A stretch of DNA of 64,000 bases, from NCBI RefSeq assembly GCF_002847285.1, contig NZ_CP025407.1, positions 3,814,501 through 3,878,500 on the forward strand, given 5' to 3'. Below are positions 37,577 through 45,432 of this stretch, piece by piece (positions within the stretch are counted from its first letter, which is position 1; each line of letters opens with the position of its first letter). Below the pieces are notes generated by a model that had not been told where the DNA came from, made no database searches, and was given only the letters and a program-made list of their open reading frames with translations. This DNA comes from Streptomyces sp. CMB-StM0423 (lineage in GTDB: Bacteria > Actinomycetota > Actinomycetes > Streptomycetales > Streptomycetaceae). The position numbers and the translations under genes are program-made.

Positions 37577-38404
37577 ATGCCCCAGCACTCTGATGTCCCC
37601 ACCTCCATACCGGGAGCCGTCGCCATCCGCTTCGGCATCGCCCTGCTCGGCACCGCCGGCTTCGCCCTCTCCTACGACGCCTTGCGCCACATGGCCGTCG
37701 CCAGCCACGTACGCGAACCCCTCGCCTACGCCTTCCCCTTCGTCATCGACGGGTTCATCGCCATCGGCATCGGCGCCCTCCTCCTTCTGCGCACCCGCCC
37801 TCTGCGATCCCGCCTTTACGTCTGGGCGCTGGTCGGCATCGCCACCGCCGTCAGCATCGCAGCCAACGCCCTCCACGCCATCCGCCTCAACGAGCAATCC
37901 CGCCCCGACACCGGTGGCCTGCGCTTGGACAACTTCACCGTCGGCGCCCTGTCCGCCATCGCACCACTCGCCCTCGCCGGAGCCGTACACCTGTACCTCC
38001 TCGTCCGCCGCCACACCAACGCCACACATTCCGCCGCACGTGATCGCCACACCACCGCAATCCCGGAAACGCCCCCTACGGAGATGCCGGAGAACCCGCC
38101 GAAGCCCGCGCCGACAGAGACCGCCATCACCACCGGGGAGCAAGTGGCGAAAGACCCGGCGGAATCGAGAAGCAGGCCCAGGGGACGCCAGCCCAGCGCC
38201 GCTCTCGACGAACTCGTCGCCATCGGCCGCAATGCGCCACTTGGACGCGATGACCGCATCTCCCGGCGCTCGGTCGAAAAAGCGATCCGGGCCGCGGGCC
38301 ACACGATCGGCAAGGACCGCCTCGTGCAGGTCACCCACCAACTGCAGGCAGAACGCGACCAGGCCGAGGAACCGGCACAGTCGGCGATCTCCTCAGCGGC
38401 GTAA
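37577..38404 (+). CDS. DUF2637 membrane protein (conjugation-associated)
   Basis: The protein has 275 residues. Four hydrophobic segments lie in the first ~150: FGIALLGTAGFALSYDALRH, AFPFVIDGFIAIGIGALLLL, LYVWALVGIATAVSIAANAL and AIAPLALAGAVHLYLLV, the DUF2637 plan common on actinomycete plasmids and integrative elements next to transfer genes. The C-terminal ~120 residues are soluble, with a possible winged helix at the end (RISRRSVEKAIRAAGHTIGK), which may bind DNA. It is flanked on both sides by 71-bp direct repeats. Confidence 0.82.
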   Translation: MPQHSDVPTSIPGAVAIRFGIALLGTAGFALSYDALRHMAVASHVREPLAYAFPFVIDGFIAIGIGALLLLRTRPLRSRLYVWALVGIATAVSIAANALHAIRLNEQSRPDTGGLRLDNFTVGALSAIAPLALAGAVHLYLLVRRHTNATHSAARDRHTTAIPETPPTEMPENPPKPAPTETAITTGEQVAKDPAESRSRPRGRQPSAALDELVAIGRNAPLGRDDRISRRSVEKAIRAAGHTIGKDRLVQVTHQLQAERDQAEEPAQSAISSAA

Positions 38405-38415
38405 AGCCACCCGCA

Positions 38416-38486
38416 GCAACTCGTTGCACCCGTCCCCGCGCAGCTCAGCCCGGGGACGGGACTCGTCCCCGCAACGAGTCCTCCCG
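38416..38486 (+). repeat. 71-bp direct repeat, copy 2 (oriT or iteron candidate)
   Basis: This is the second copy of the 37422-37492 repeat, upstream of the mobC-relaxase pair. It contains ACTCGTTGC (38419-38427) and its exact inverse GCAACGAGT (38471-38479), plus a GGACTCGT/ACGAGTCC hairpin (38459-38481). A further GCAACGAGT is at 38525-38533. Inverted repeats just upstream of a relaxase gene are the usual form of an origin of transfer. Confidence 0.75.
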
Positions 38487-38565
38487 TACCTCGATCCCTA
38501 CCCGTACCTACGCTGACCAGCGGAGCAACGAGTGGGACGACACCACACGAACCAGAGACACGAGC

Positions 38566-39207
38566 ATGCACCACCAGAACGTCAGGCCCGCCAGCATCAA
38601 CAGCACCACTGATAACGGCGCAGCAAGGTATCCCCCTGGACCGTCCAAGGCCGGTCCGTGCGGGGGTGTCTCCGCCCCGGGGGTGGCGGAGGAAGTGGTC
38701 CGGCTCCAGGGGGAGCCGGACCAGAACGGGGCGGGCGGCGAGTCCGCCGGGCCGCTGCCGATCCGTGCCGCCATCGCCGCCGCCGTGCACCGCGCCGCCC
38801 GCCGCCGGCGCCGCGACACCCGCCAGCGCACCCGACGCCTGACCGTGCGCTTCAGCCGTGCCGAGGAAACCCAGATCAAGACGCGTGCCAGGGAGCTGAA
38901 CATCGCGGTCGCCCATTTGATGGCGGACGCCACCATGGCCGTGGTCGACCACACCATCCCGCTCGTCGGCCAGCGCACCGCCACCGACGACCTGATCGAC
39001 GAACTCGCTGCCCTGCGCACCGCCATTTCCCGGGTCGGCAAGAACGTCAACCAGATCGCCAAGCGCCTGAACTCCCGCGGCCCTACCCACCCCAGGGACA
39101 CCGCTGTGCTGGCCGCCGCAGTGCAGGCCATCTCGCTCACCCAGGCAGTTCTGGAGTCCGTGGACTCCTCGGCCTACCAGGCCGCCACCGACCGGGCCCG
39201 CCGATGA
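38566..39207 (+). CDS. mobC: MobC-like relaxosome accessory protein
   Basis: The protein has 213 residues. The N-terminal ~85 are low-complexity and basic (RAARRRRRDTRQRTRR). A ribbon-helix-helix-like strand follows (LTVRFSRAEETQIKTRAREL), then the MobC motif LAALRTAISRVGKNVNQIAK. Its stop overlaps the relaxase ATG (ATGA), as expected for a relaxosome pair. It would bind oriT and help the relaxase. Confidence 0.87.
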   Translation: MHHQNVRPASINSTTDNGAARYPPGPSKAGPCGGVSAPGVAEEVVRLQGEPDQNGAGGESAGPLPIRAAIAAAVHRAARRRRRDTRQRTRRLTVRFSRAEETQIKTRARELNIAVAHLMADATMAVVDHTIPLVGQRTATDDLIDELAALRTAISRVGKNVNQIAKRLNSRGPTHPRDTAVLAAAVQAISLTQAVLESVDSSAYQAATDRARR

Positions 39208-40922
39208 TTGCGAAGATCATGAAGCCGGGCCACAGCACCCGCAACACGATCGCCTACCTGTACAAGACCGGCCGCAGCCACGACCACACCGACCCGCACC
39301 TCGTCGCCGCCTGGGACGAACTGGTCCCCGACCCCGGCCGCACCGATGACCCCAAGCGGGTCCTCGGCCAGTTGGTACAGGCCCTCGATCTGCGGGTGAA
39401 ACAGGCCGGCGACCGCGCACCGAAGGGTCACGTGTGGCACTGCGCGATCCGGGCCGCACCCGAAGACCCGATCCTGACCGACGAGCAGTGGGCCGAGGTC
39501 GCCCGCCGTATCGTGCATGCCACCGGCATCGCCCCGACCGGGGACCCGGACGGCTGCCGCTGGATCGCCGCCCGGCACGCACCGGACCACATCCACATCG
39601 TTGCCACCAAGATGCGCGGGGACCTGCGCCGCCCCCGCCACTGGAACGACTACCACCGCGCCGACGCCGAGCTGGCGAAGATAGAGACCGAGTGGGGGCT
39701 ACGTGCCTACGGCCGCGGCGACCGCACCGCCGCCAAACGCCCCACCCGCGCCGAAACCGAGAAAGCCACCCGCCGCACCGGCAGCCCTGTCACACCGCGC
39801 GAGAAGCTGCGCGCCACCGTCCGCACCGCCGCCGCCCACGCCCAGAGCGAAGACCACTTCTTCGCTCTGCTTGCCGGGGCCGACGTCCTCGTCGACAAGC
39901 GCATCGCGCCCTCCGGGGATGCCCTCGGCTACAAAGTCGCCCTCGCCGCAGACACCAATGCCGCCGGCGACCCGATCTGGTTCCCGGGCGGCAAGCTCGC
40001 CCCCGACCTGTCCTTGCCGAAGATTCGAGCCCGCCTCACGGGACAGTCTCCCGACACCCCCACCACCCGCCAGGTCCAGCCCGCCGAGCGCTGGCGCCAG
40101 GCAACCTCAGCACTCCGCAACGCCCACCGCACCCTGCACGAGAACGGCAACCCCTCTGCTGCCCAAGCCGGGCTGGCCGCCGCCGGCGAGCTGTTGGACA
40201 TCCTGCCCGCCCTCGCCACCGGCACCGCCCGCCGCGAACTCTTCGTCGCGGCCCAGACCTTCGAACGCGCCACCCGCTCCCGCATCCGCTTCGACTACGC
40301 CCAAGCCGCCGAACTGCGCACCTCCGCCAAACGCCTCCTGCGCACCGCGGGCCAACCCATCCCCGACGCCCCCGCCCTTGACCTACTGCTCACCCTCACC
40401 CTCCTGACCATTGCCGCCGCCCGCTGGCACCGCGCCCAACGCCACACCCAGCAAGCCGCCGCAGCCCGAGCCACCCTGTCCCATCTCCGTGCCGCTTACC
40501 GCCACACCGCCGCACCAGCCCTGAACACCCTCGCCCAGCGTGCCCCGACACCCGAGGCCGTCGACCTCTACGCCGTCCTCGTACGCGGGGCCCTCCCCGA
40601 GCGCGCCGAGCAGATCCTCACGGACCCCGCCTGGCCAGCCCTGGCCACCACCATCCACGAGGCCGAGGCGGATGGTCACCGTCCGGCGGACGTTCTGACC
40701 AAGGCCGTCGACGGCCGCGAGCTCGACACCGCAGATTCCGTCGTCGAGGTCCTCGTCTGGCGTATGCGCAACATCGCCGATCGGCAGTTCCGACAGGCCG
40801 AAGGCGCACAGACCAGCAGCGCCACCCGCAGCCGCACCGGCCAGCAGCCCGTGCAGGCCCCCGATAGCTGGCGCTCGATGGCGCCGCATCACCGTCCGGA
40901 TAACCCCCGGCGGCAGCGATGA
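39204..40922 (+). CDS. Relaxase (MobA/VirD2-like)
   Basis: The protein has 572 residues. The N-terminal ~200 form the nicking domain: HSTRNTIAYLYKTGRSHDH with the expected catalytic tyrosine, and the three-histidine metal motif ARHAPDHIHIVATKM at about residues 120-135, with the auxiliary WHCAIRAAPED strand. The rest is helical with Ala/Arg-rich repeats and has no recognised helicase motif. With no TraB/FtsK-type pump or type IV secretion genes next to it, the element looks mobilizable rather than self-transmissible. Confidence 0.9.
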   Translation: MIAKIMKPGHSTRNTIAYLYKTGRSHDHTDPHLVAAWDELVPDPGRTDDPKRVLGQLVQALDLRVKQAGDRAPKGHVWHCAIRAAPEDPILTDEQWAEVARRIVHATGIAPTGDPDGCRWIAARHAPDHIHIVATKMRGDLRRPRHWNDYHRADAELAKIETEWGLRAYGRGDRTAAKRPTRAETEKATRRTGSPVTPREKLRATVRTAAAHAQSEDHFFALLAGADVLVDKRIAPSGDALGYKVALAADTNAAGDPIWFPGGKLAPDLSLPKIRARLTGQSPDTPTTRQVQPAERWRQATSALRNAHRTLHENGNPSAAQAGLAAAGELLDILPALATGTARRELFVAAQTFERATRSRIRFDYAQAAELRTSAKRLLRTAGQPIPDAPALDLLLTLTLLTIAAARWHRAQRHTQQAAAARATLSHLRAAYRHTAAPALNTLAQRAPTPEAVDLYAVLVRGALPERAEQILTDPAWPALATTIHEAEADGHRPADVLTKAVDGRELDTADSVVEVLVWRMRNIADRQFRQAEGAQTSSATRSRTGQQPVQAPDSWRSMAPHHRPDNPRRQR

Positions 40923-41081
40923 CAGCTTCGCTGTCTCCACCTATCTGCCGGACGTACCGAAGCCGCGCCCGGCCCTGCCATGACGGTGCCCGTACCGGGC
41001 TGAGCATGTGCGGAAAGCGCCGGTCGGCGCGTCATCACCCTGCGGGCTGGATAGGTCCTTGTACTTCCGGCCTGGAGGGCG

Positions 41082-42026
41082 TCATCGGGTGTGGAACGGG
41101 GTCCAGTGGCGGTGGTTGATGAGGTGGGCTGCTGCGAATCCGTGGGTGACCTGCCAGAGATCGTGGAGGTAGGTCCGGAGGGTGACCTGGTCGGTGAGGG
41201 GCTGGCCGGCGACGGCGGGTAAGTACGGGATGCGGGCGGTCAGTTCGTGCAGTTCGCGACGGCGGCGGTGGTAGATGGCCAGGACCTGAGTCTGGGCGTC
41301 GGACCAGTCGAGGCAGTGCTGGGTGCGGTAGGCGACGACCGCATTGTGGGCGTTGGTGAGTTCGCGGTCGAGGCGGAGCAGGTCGCGGGCGAGCACGCAC
41401 ATGTCGGTGGTGACCAGGCGGAAGCGCTCCAGCTCGGGCAGCCCGGCGATGTGCTGGGGGAGTTCGTAGCGGCCGAGGGCTTCGGCGCTGTCGATGACGG
41501 CGGTGCCGACGGGGATGCGGCGGCGCCGGAGGCAGTCGGCGAAGTCGGCGCGCGGCGGTTCGGGGCGGGCGTCTTCGAGGCAGTTGACCAGGAACGTCCG
41601 CCAGTGGTGCTTGTGCCGCCGTGCCCATTCCGGGCTCTTGGATGCGGTGAGGGCGGTGGTGCACAGGATCGCGGCGGTGTGCCATTGGGTGGTGGGGGGT
41701 GTGCGGGCGTCGATGGAGGCGACGAGGGTGCGGACGAACTCGGTGTGCTCGGTCAGGCGGAGGCCGTCCGGGGCTTCGAAGAGTTCCCGGACAAGGAGGT
41801 GCCAGGCTGCCGTGTTCGTGACGTACACGATTTCCGGGTAGAGGCCCCTTGGTGCCATGAGGGAGATTAGCTCGGTGATGCGGGAGGTTCGGACGAACCT
41901 GTGGGCCTGGTTCTCGGCGAGCAGTCCGGTGTCGGTGAGCCAGCGTAAGTGATCGTGTCTGAGGCGTTCTTCATCCTCATGCCGTGGAGGCCCGGCGGGG
42001 ATGCTGAGCTGTTCGCGGGTGATCAT
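41082..42026 (-). CDS. Terpene-synthase-fold protein lacking catalytic metal motifs
   Basis: The protein has 314 residues and aligns end to end with bacterial class I terpene cyclases such as pentalenene synthase, as I remember them. LSIPAGPPRHEDEERLRHDH matches the usual F-x-I-P start. AWHLLVRELFEA falls where W-x-F-L-x-D-D-L-F-D lies, so the DDxxD motif reads RELFE. CLRRRRIPVGTAVIDSAEAL matches the Y-L-x-x-R-R-x-T-x-G helix. RDLLRLDRE falls on N-D-x-x-S-x-x-K-E, with Asn and Ser both replaced by Arg. The C-terminal R-Y pair is also missing (HRHW). Ordinary ionisation of a prenyl diphosphate looks impossible, so it is probably a binding or regulatory pseudo-enzyme. Codon 269 is TTA (41220-41222). 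Confidence 0.6.
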   Translation of the reverse strand: MITREQLSIPAGPPRHEDEERLRHDHLRWLTDTGLLAENQAHRFVRTSRITELISLMAPRGLYPEIVYVTNTAAWHLLVRELFEAPDGLRLTEHTEFVRTLVASIDARTPPTTQWHTAAILCTTALTASKSPEWARRHKHHWRTFLVNCLEDARPEPPRADFADCLRRRRIPVGTAVIDSAEALGRYELPQHIAGLPELERFRLVTTDMCVLARDLLRLDRELTNAHNAVVAYRTQHCLDWSDAQTQVLAIYHRRRRELHELTARIPYLPAVAGQPLTDQVTLRTYLHDLWQVTHGFAAAHLINHRHWTPFHTR

Positions 42027-42126
42027 CGTGAATTCCAGGATGGAAGCATCTGCGTTGAGGCATTGCAGGGGCGGCCCCTCGGGCTGTTCTGCATGGGTGA
42101 GCCCGGGGGGCCGCTGGGCCAGCGCG

Positions 42127-43014
42127 TCAGTTGAACCGCGGGGTCGGTCGTGCTGAAAGGGGCTCACGCACGGGGTCATCGGCCGCGAGCAGGGGGTAGA
42201 TGCGTTTCACCCACTGAATCGGGGTGTTCAGTTCGTCGTGGGTCGGGGCGAGGTCGAGGCGCTGCCACAGCCGGTTGAAGAGAGCGGTCCCCAACTGGCT
42301 GACTACATAGGTGACGAAGTCCTCTCCGCCGTGTTCGACCGCTTCTGCGGCGGGCCGGGTTCGCGTCTCGTGCCTGCGATACACCCAGGAGGTCTTCGGG
42401 GTGGCCGGCACGGCAGGCGGGGCGCCCAGGAGCGTGGTCCGCACCTGCTGCCCCGTCCACATGGCGTGCCCCGCAGTCAGGTCTTCCAGGGCGAGGCCGG
42501 CAACGCCCCGCGCATGCGGAAACGGTGTGTCGATCAGGGTGAGAAGAAGCCCTTGGGAAGCGCGGTGCTGGGCCGGCCGGCACAGTGCCTGCGCGAGGTT
42601 CAGGTGCAGCCACCTGTCGTCCTCATCGCGCCCGGCACGGCGCATGACCTTCGGGGTCATCAGGATTTCGGTGCCGCCTTCGGCGGTGAGGATCGTCTGG
42701 GCAGCTCCTCCCAGCCGGCGTGCGGGGCCGTCCTTGTGCTGCCGCACCTGCTCGCGTGCTGCGCGGATATGAGGCGCACGCGGCAGAAGTTCGCGTACTT
42801 CGGTGATCAGCAGCCGCTCATGGTGCGCCTGGCAGGTGACGCGGAAGTCACCGGGGGTGGCAAGGCGGATGACCACCCGCGGGGGCAGCAGCAAGCCGGT
42901 GATGTCCTCGACGAGCGGAGCGCACGCGTCGGCTATGCGCTCGATGCGGTGGGCGAGGGCGTCGTGCCTGCGGCCTGCGTCCTGCTGTACGTGTATGTGG
43001 CTGGGGGGTGGCAT
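42127..43014 (-). CDS. Degenerate zincin-like protein, paralogue 1 of 3
   Basis: The protein has 295 residues, function unknown. It shares a full-length pattern with the proteins at 47803-48792 and 48789-49649: an N-terminal segment GRRHDALAHRIERIADACAP, a middle helix LNLAQALCRPAQHRAS, then TAGHAMWTGQQV, and a C-terminal TPIQWVKRIYPLL. In metal peptidases of the DUF2342 type the same positions read H-E-x-x-H-x-x-Q and E-G-H-A-E-W; here the metal ligands are mostly gone while A-Q and G-H-A-x-W stay. The zincin relation is inference. The ATG at 43014 aligns with the paralogues' N-termini. Confidence 0.6.
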   Translation of the reverse strand: MPPPSHIHVQQDAGRRHDALAHRIERIADACAPLVEDITGLLLPPRVVIRLATPGDFRVTCQAHHERLLITEVRELLPRAPHIRAAREQVRQHKDGPARRLGGAAQTILTAEGGTEILMTPKVMRRAGRDEDDRWLHLNLAQALCRPAQHRASQGLLLTLIDTPFPHARGVAGLALEDLTAGHAMWTGQQVRTTLLGAPPAVPATPKTSWVYRRHETRTRPAAEAVEHGGEDFVTYVVSQLGTALFNRLWQRLDLAPTHDELNTPIQWVKRIYPLLAADDPVREPLSARPTPRFN

Positions 43015-43127
43015 GCGGGAAGGACTCCACTGGCTCAGGCGGGTTGGGTTATTGAAGCGGTGGTTGGTCTCCGTGTCCGATGAAGCCGGGGCCGGCTCGT
43101 CATCGGAGCGATTCGGCGAAGGGCGGC

Positions 43128-43859
43128 TCATACGCGGATGACGCTGTGCTTGCGCACGGCTACCGAGTTGGGCATGCCCCCAGATTCCGGCGAACGGCTG
43201 GGCGATCCCATCTTCGAAGGGGTCGTCCCTATTCCCCCGAAGCGGGCGACGAGCTGCTTGAAGGCTTCGATCTGGACCGTCACGGTGCCGTTGAGGACTT
43301 CGCGGGTGGTGTCGTTGCCGTCGCTGTCGTAGATCTGCACCATCTCGCGTACGTATACTCCACCGCGCCGGGCATAGAACTGGTACCAGCGCGCCCCGTT
43401 CGGCGCATGGAGGCAGATGACGTACCTCAGTCCGTGCAGCCCGATGGTGGTCTCGCCGCCGTGCTTCTTCCCCACCTTGCGGATGCCATCGAGTTCCCTT
43501 TGAACTGCCAATGGAATCTTGTGCTCTGGGGGCAGGGGCTCGATTTCCAGGAGTTCGGGCTTCTTCCCGTGTTCGATCTTGTTGAAGATGCGGGCGTAGT
43601 CGTGCCACCCGTTGGCTGGCTCACGGCGCTCACCGTCCTGGTAAAGGGGTGAGACGCACAGCCTCCATTTTCCCTGGTAATTGCGCCGGTAGTTCAGCTC
43701 CAGACGCAGGCGCTTGCCCTCGTGGATGACGCGCAGGGTCTGTTTGGTGGGTCGTTCGATGCGCGGCTCGACGTCGGTGTGCTCAGTCAGCCATTCCATG
43801 TCCTCTCGGATGAGTGTCGGTACGAAGAAGGGGGCTTCCGGTATCGGGAAGGAGGTCAT
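43128..43859 (-). CDS. Hypothetical protein of the degenerate-enzyme cluster
   Basis: The protein has 243 residues and no family is recognised. It is rich in charged and aromatic residues, without membrane segments or Cys. It looks like an alternating strand protein: LRLELNYRRNYQGKWRLCVS, IGLHGLRYVICLHAPNGARW, YQFYARRGGVYVREMVQIYD. Repeated R-W/Y patterns would suit nucleic-acid or lipid-head binding, but that is a guess. The ATG at 43859 follows CAGGAGACCCAC, a good ribosome-binding site. It lies between the ATP-grasp/micro-protein pair and paralogue 1. Confidence 0.65.
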   Translation of the reverse strand: MTSFPIPEAPFFVPTLIREDMEWLTEHTDVEPRIERPTKQTLRVIHEGKRLRLELNYRRNYQGKWRLCVSPLYQDGERREPANGWHDYARIFNKIEHGKKPELLEIEPLPPEHKIPLAVQRELDGIRKVGKKHGGETTIGLHGLRYVICLHAPNGARWYQFYARRGGVYVREMVQIYDSDGNDTTREVLNGTVTVQIEAFKQLVARFGGIGTTPSKMGSPSRSPESGGMPNSVAVRKHSVIRV

Positions 43860-44036
43860 GTGGGTCTCCTGGTCGGGTGGAGAGGCGGGGACGGCCCGCT
43901 TTCTCTCTTTCTCCTGCGGTGCACGGTGGGGTGGGGGTGGATCACCGTGCCCGTGTCCTGATCTCGGTGATCCACCCCCCGGGGGCCCGGGTTCCCGCGC
44001 GGGCGGAGCGGTTGCCGCTCGGGGAAGCGGGACGGG

Positions 44037-44074
44037 CCCGGGGCCGCCTGTCCCCCACAGAGGGCGGCCCCGGG
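44037..44074 (-). terminator. Terminator after the ATP-grasp/micro-protein pair
   Basis: CCCGGGGCCGCC (44037-44048) pairs perfectly with GGCGGCCCCGGG (44063-44074) around a 14-base loop, 14 bases after the 40-residue gene's stop in the leftward direction. Transcription of the ATP-grasp unit likely ends here, so the next genes have their own promoter. Confidence 0.75.
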
Positions 44075-44088
44075 TGCCGAGCCCGCGG

Positions 44089-44211
44089 CTAGAGCAGCCG
44101 CGGGAGGAGCACCGCTGCGGCGATGAGCAGCACGGCGCCGGCCAGGAGTGCGACGGCGAGCCGCTGTCGTCGTTCGAAGCGGTGTTCTTGTCCGTGGTCG
44201 GTGCCGGTCAT
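44089..44211 (-). CDS. 40-residue single-span membrane micro-protein
   Basis: MTGTDHGQEHRFERRQRLAV begins a short charged head, followed by a strongly hydrophobic helix ALLAGAVLLIAAAVLLP and a final RLL. The ATG at 44211 lies 18 bases after the ATP-grasp stop, with AAGGAGA between, so it is translated with that gene. The orientation is probably head inside. A partner or anchor role for the ATP-grasp protein is possible. Too short for family assignment. Confidence 0.6.
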   Translation of the reverse strand: MTGTDHGQEHRFERRQRLAVALLAGAVLLIAAAVLLPRLL

Positions 44212-44229
44212 GGGCTGCGGGGTTCTCCT

Positions 44230-45213
44230 TCAGTTCCAGGTGCGGGGCGGGGCGCCGTGGATGTCGAGCGTTGCGTGGTGCTGGACCATGCGGACGTGGG
44301 GCGCGTAGCGGAGCCGGCTGTGGTCGACGGGCCTGCCGAACAGGCCGCCCATGACCTGTCCGAGGTAGTCGGCGCCAGCCGCGGTGCTGCACGCGAACCC
44401 GGCGGAGACGTGGGCGTTGACGTGGGTGATGACCACGGCGGGATGTGGCGGGGTGCGGATGACGCCGCGTACGCAGGCCGGGCCGCGGATGCCGACGGCG
44501 TCGAGGGCCTGGGTGACCACGGCGGCGGCACGTGGGTCGTGGAAGGTGGAGGTGACCATGGACACGCCGCCTTGGATCAGGTGGCGGTGGCGCAGGATCA
44601 CCGATGCCTGGCGGCGGTTGTCGACCAGGCAGTCCGCTGTGAACTCCGCGCCGCGAACCCGTTCCTGGATCACCGCGGGCTCCAGCAGGGCGCACAGCAT
44701 GCGCGCCTGCTCACGGGAGGTGCAGGGGACCGGTTCGAAGGCCCTGTCGGGGCGGCGGTCGGTGACCTGGATCTCGACCTCGGCGTCGTGGGGAATGCCT
44801 GCGGTGTGCTCCGGCCGCCACCACCCTGGCGTGGGTACATCGCGGTCGGCGAGGAGGGTGTAGAGGAGGCGGTGGTCCAGGCAGGCTTCGGCGGTGCGGG
44901 TGCTCGGGAGCCAGGTGCGTACGCCCATGCTCTGTAGCCGGCCGGCCAGGCGGCCGAGCAGCGGTAGTTCCTGCGCTGTGGTGGAGATCAGCGCGTGCGG
45001 CTGTTCGCTGCCGCACAGACTCAGTAGTTCCTTGGCGAAGCGCTCGTTGTCCGAGGCGGGGGGAAGCTGCCGGGCGGTGACGCCGGGGATGCGCAGACCA
45101 GGTGCGTGGGGGTCAGCGTCCGCGGCGATGACGTTGGCTTCGGGTAACAGTGCCCTGGCCAGGGCGAGCCCGGGAGGTGCGGCGACACCGGTCACCAGAA
45201 TCCGGGAAGTCAT
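44230..45213 (-). CDS. ATP-grasp domain protein
   Basis: The protein has 327 residues. The N-terminal pre-ATP-grasp Rossmann part begins RILVTGVAAPPGLALARALL. The ATP-grasp core has VIQERVRGAEFTADCLVD, like the strand pair that binds ATP in carbamoyl-phosphate-synthase-like ligases, and THVNAHVSAGFACSTAAGAD, where E-x-N-x-R-x-S-G is usual; here the Glu is His and the Arg is His, so metal binding may be altered. Such enzymes join a carboxylate to an amine via acyl phosphate. The substrate is unknown. Codon 23 is TTA (45145-45147). Confidence 0.72.
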   Translation of the reverse strand: MTSRILVTGVAAPPGLALARALLPEANVIAADADPHAPGLRIPGVTARQLPPASDNERFAKELLSLCGSEQPHALISTTAQELPLLGRLAGRLQSMGVRTWLPSTRTAEACLDHRLLYTLLADRDVPTPGWWRPEHTAGIPHDAEVEIQVTDRRPDRAFEPVPCTSREQARMLCALLEPAVIQERVRGAEFTADCLVDNRRQASVILRHRHLIQGGVSMVTSTFHDPRAAAVVTQALDAVGIRGPACVRGVIRTPPHPAVVITHVNAHVSAGFACSTAAGADYLGQVMGGLFGRPVDHSRLRYAPHVRMVQHHATLDIHGAPPRTWN

Positions 45214-45432
45214 GGCTGCTCCGATACAGGGGGTGTGCGTAGCGGGATGCCGAAGGAGTGCGAAGAAGAAGGGCCCGCCGCCCGCCGTCCGAAGGCCGCG
45301 TTTACTCGTCCCCGGCGAGCGGCGGGAGCTTGTGCCCGCCTCCCCCGAGCTGCGCTGGGGGCGGCGGGGCTCTACGTGGGGCTCAGGACCCGGGCACCGG
45401 GGTGTTGGCCGGCGGCCGGTGCGGTGCTCGGG

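Noticed and set aside
41082..42026. A working terpene cyclase and therefore a terpene biosynthetic cluster
   Set aside because: Both metal motifs and the R-Y pair are missing, and no prenyltransferase or P450 lies nearby.
43974..44012. G/C palindromes just left of the 44037-44074 terminator
   Set aside because: Self-complementary runs of this size are expected by chance at this base composition; the adjacent 12-bp perfect stem explains the terminator better.
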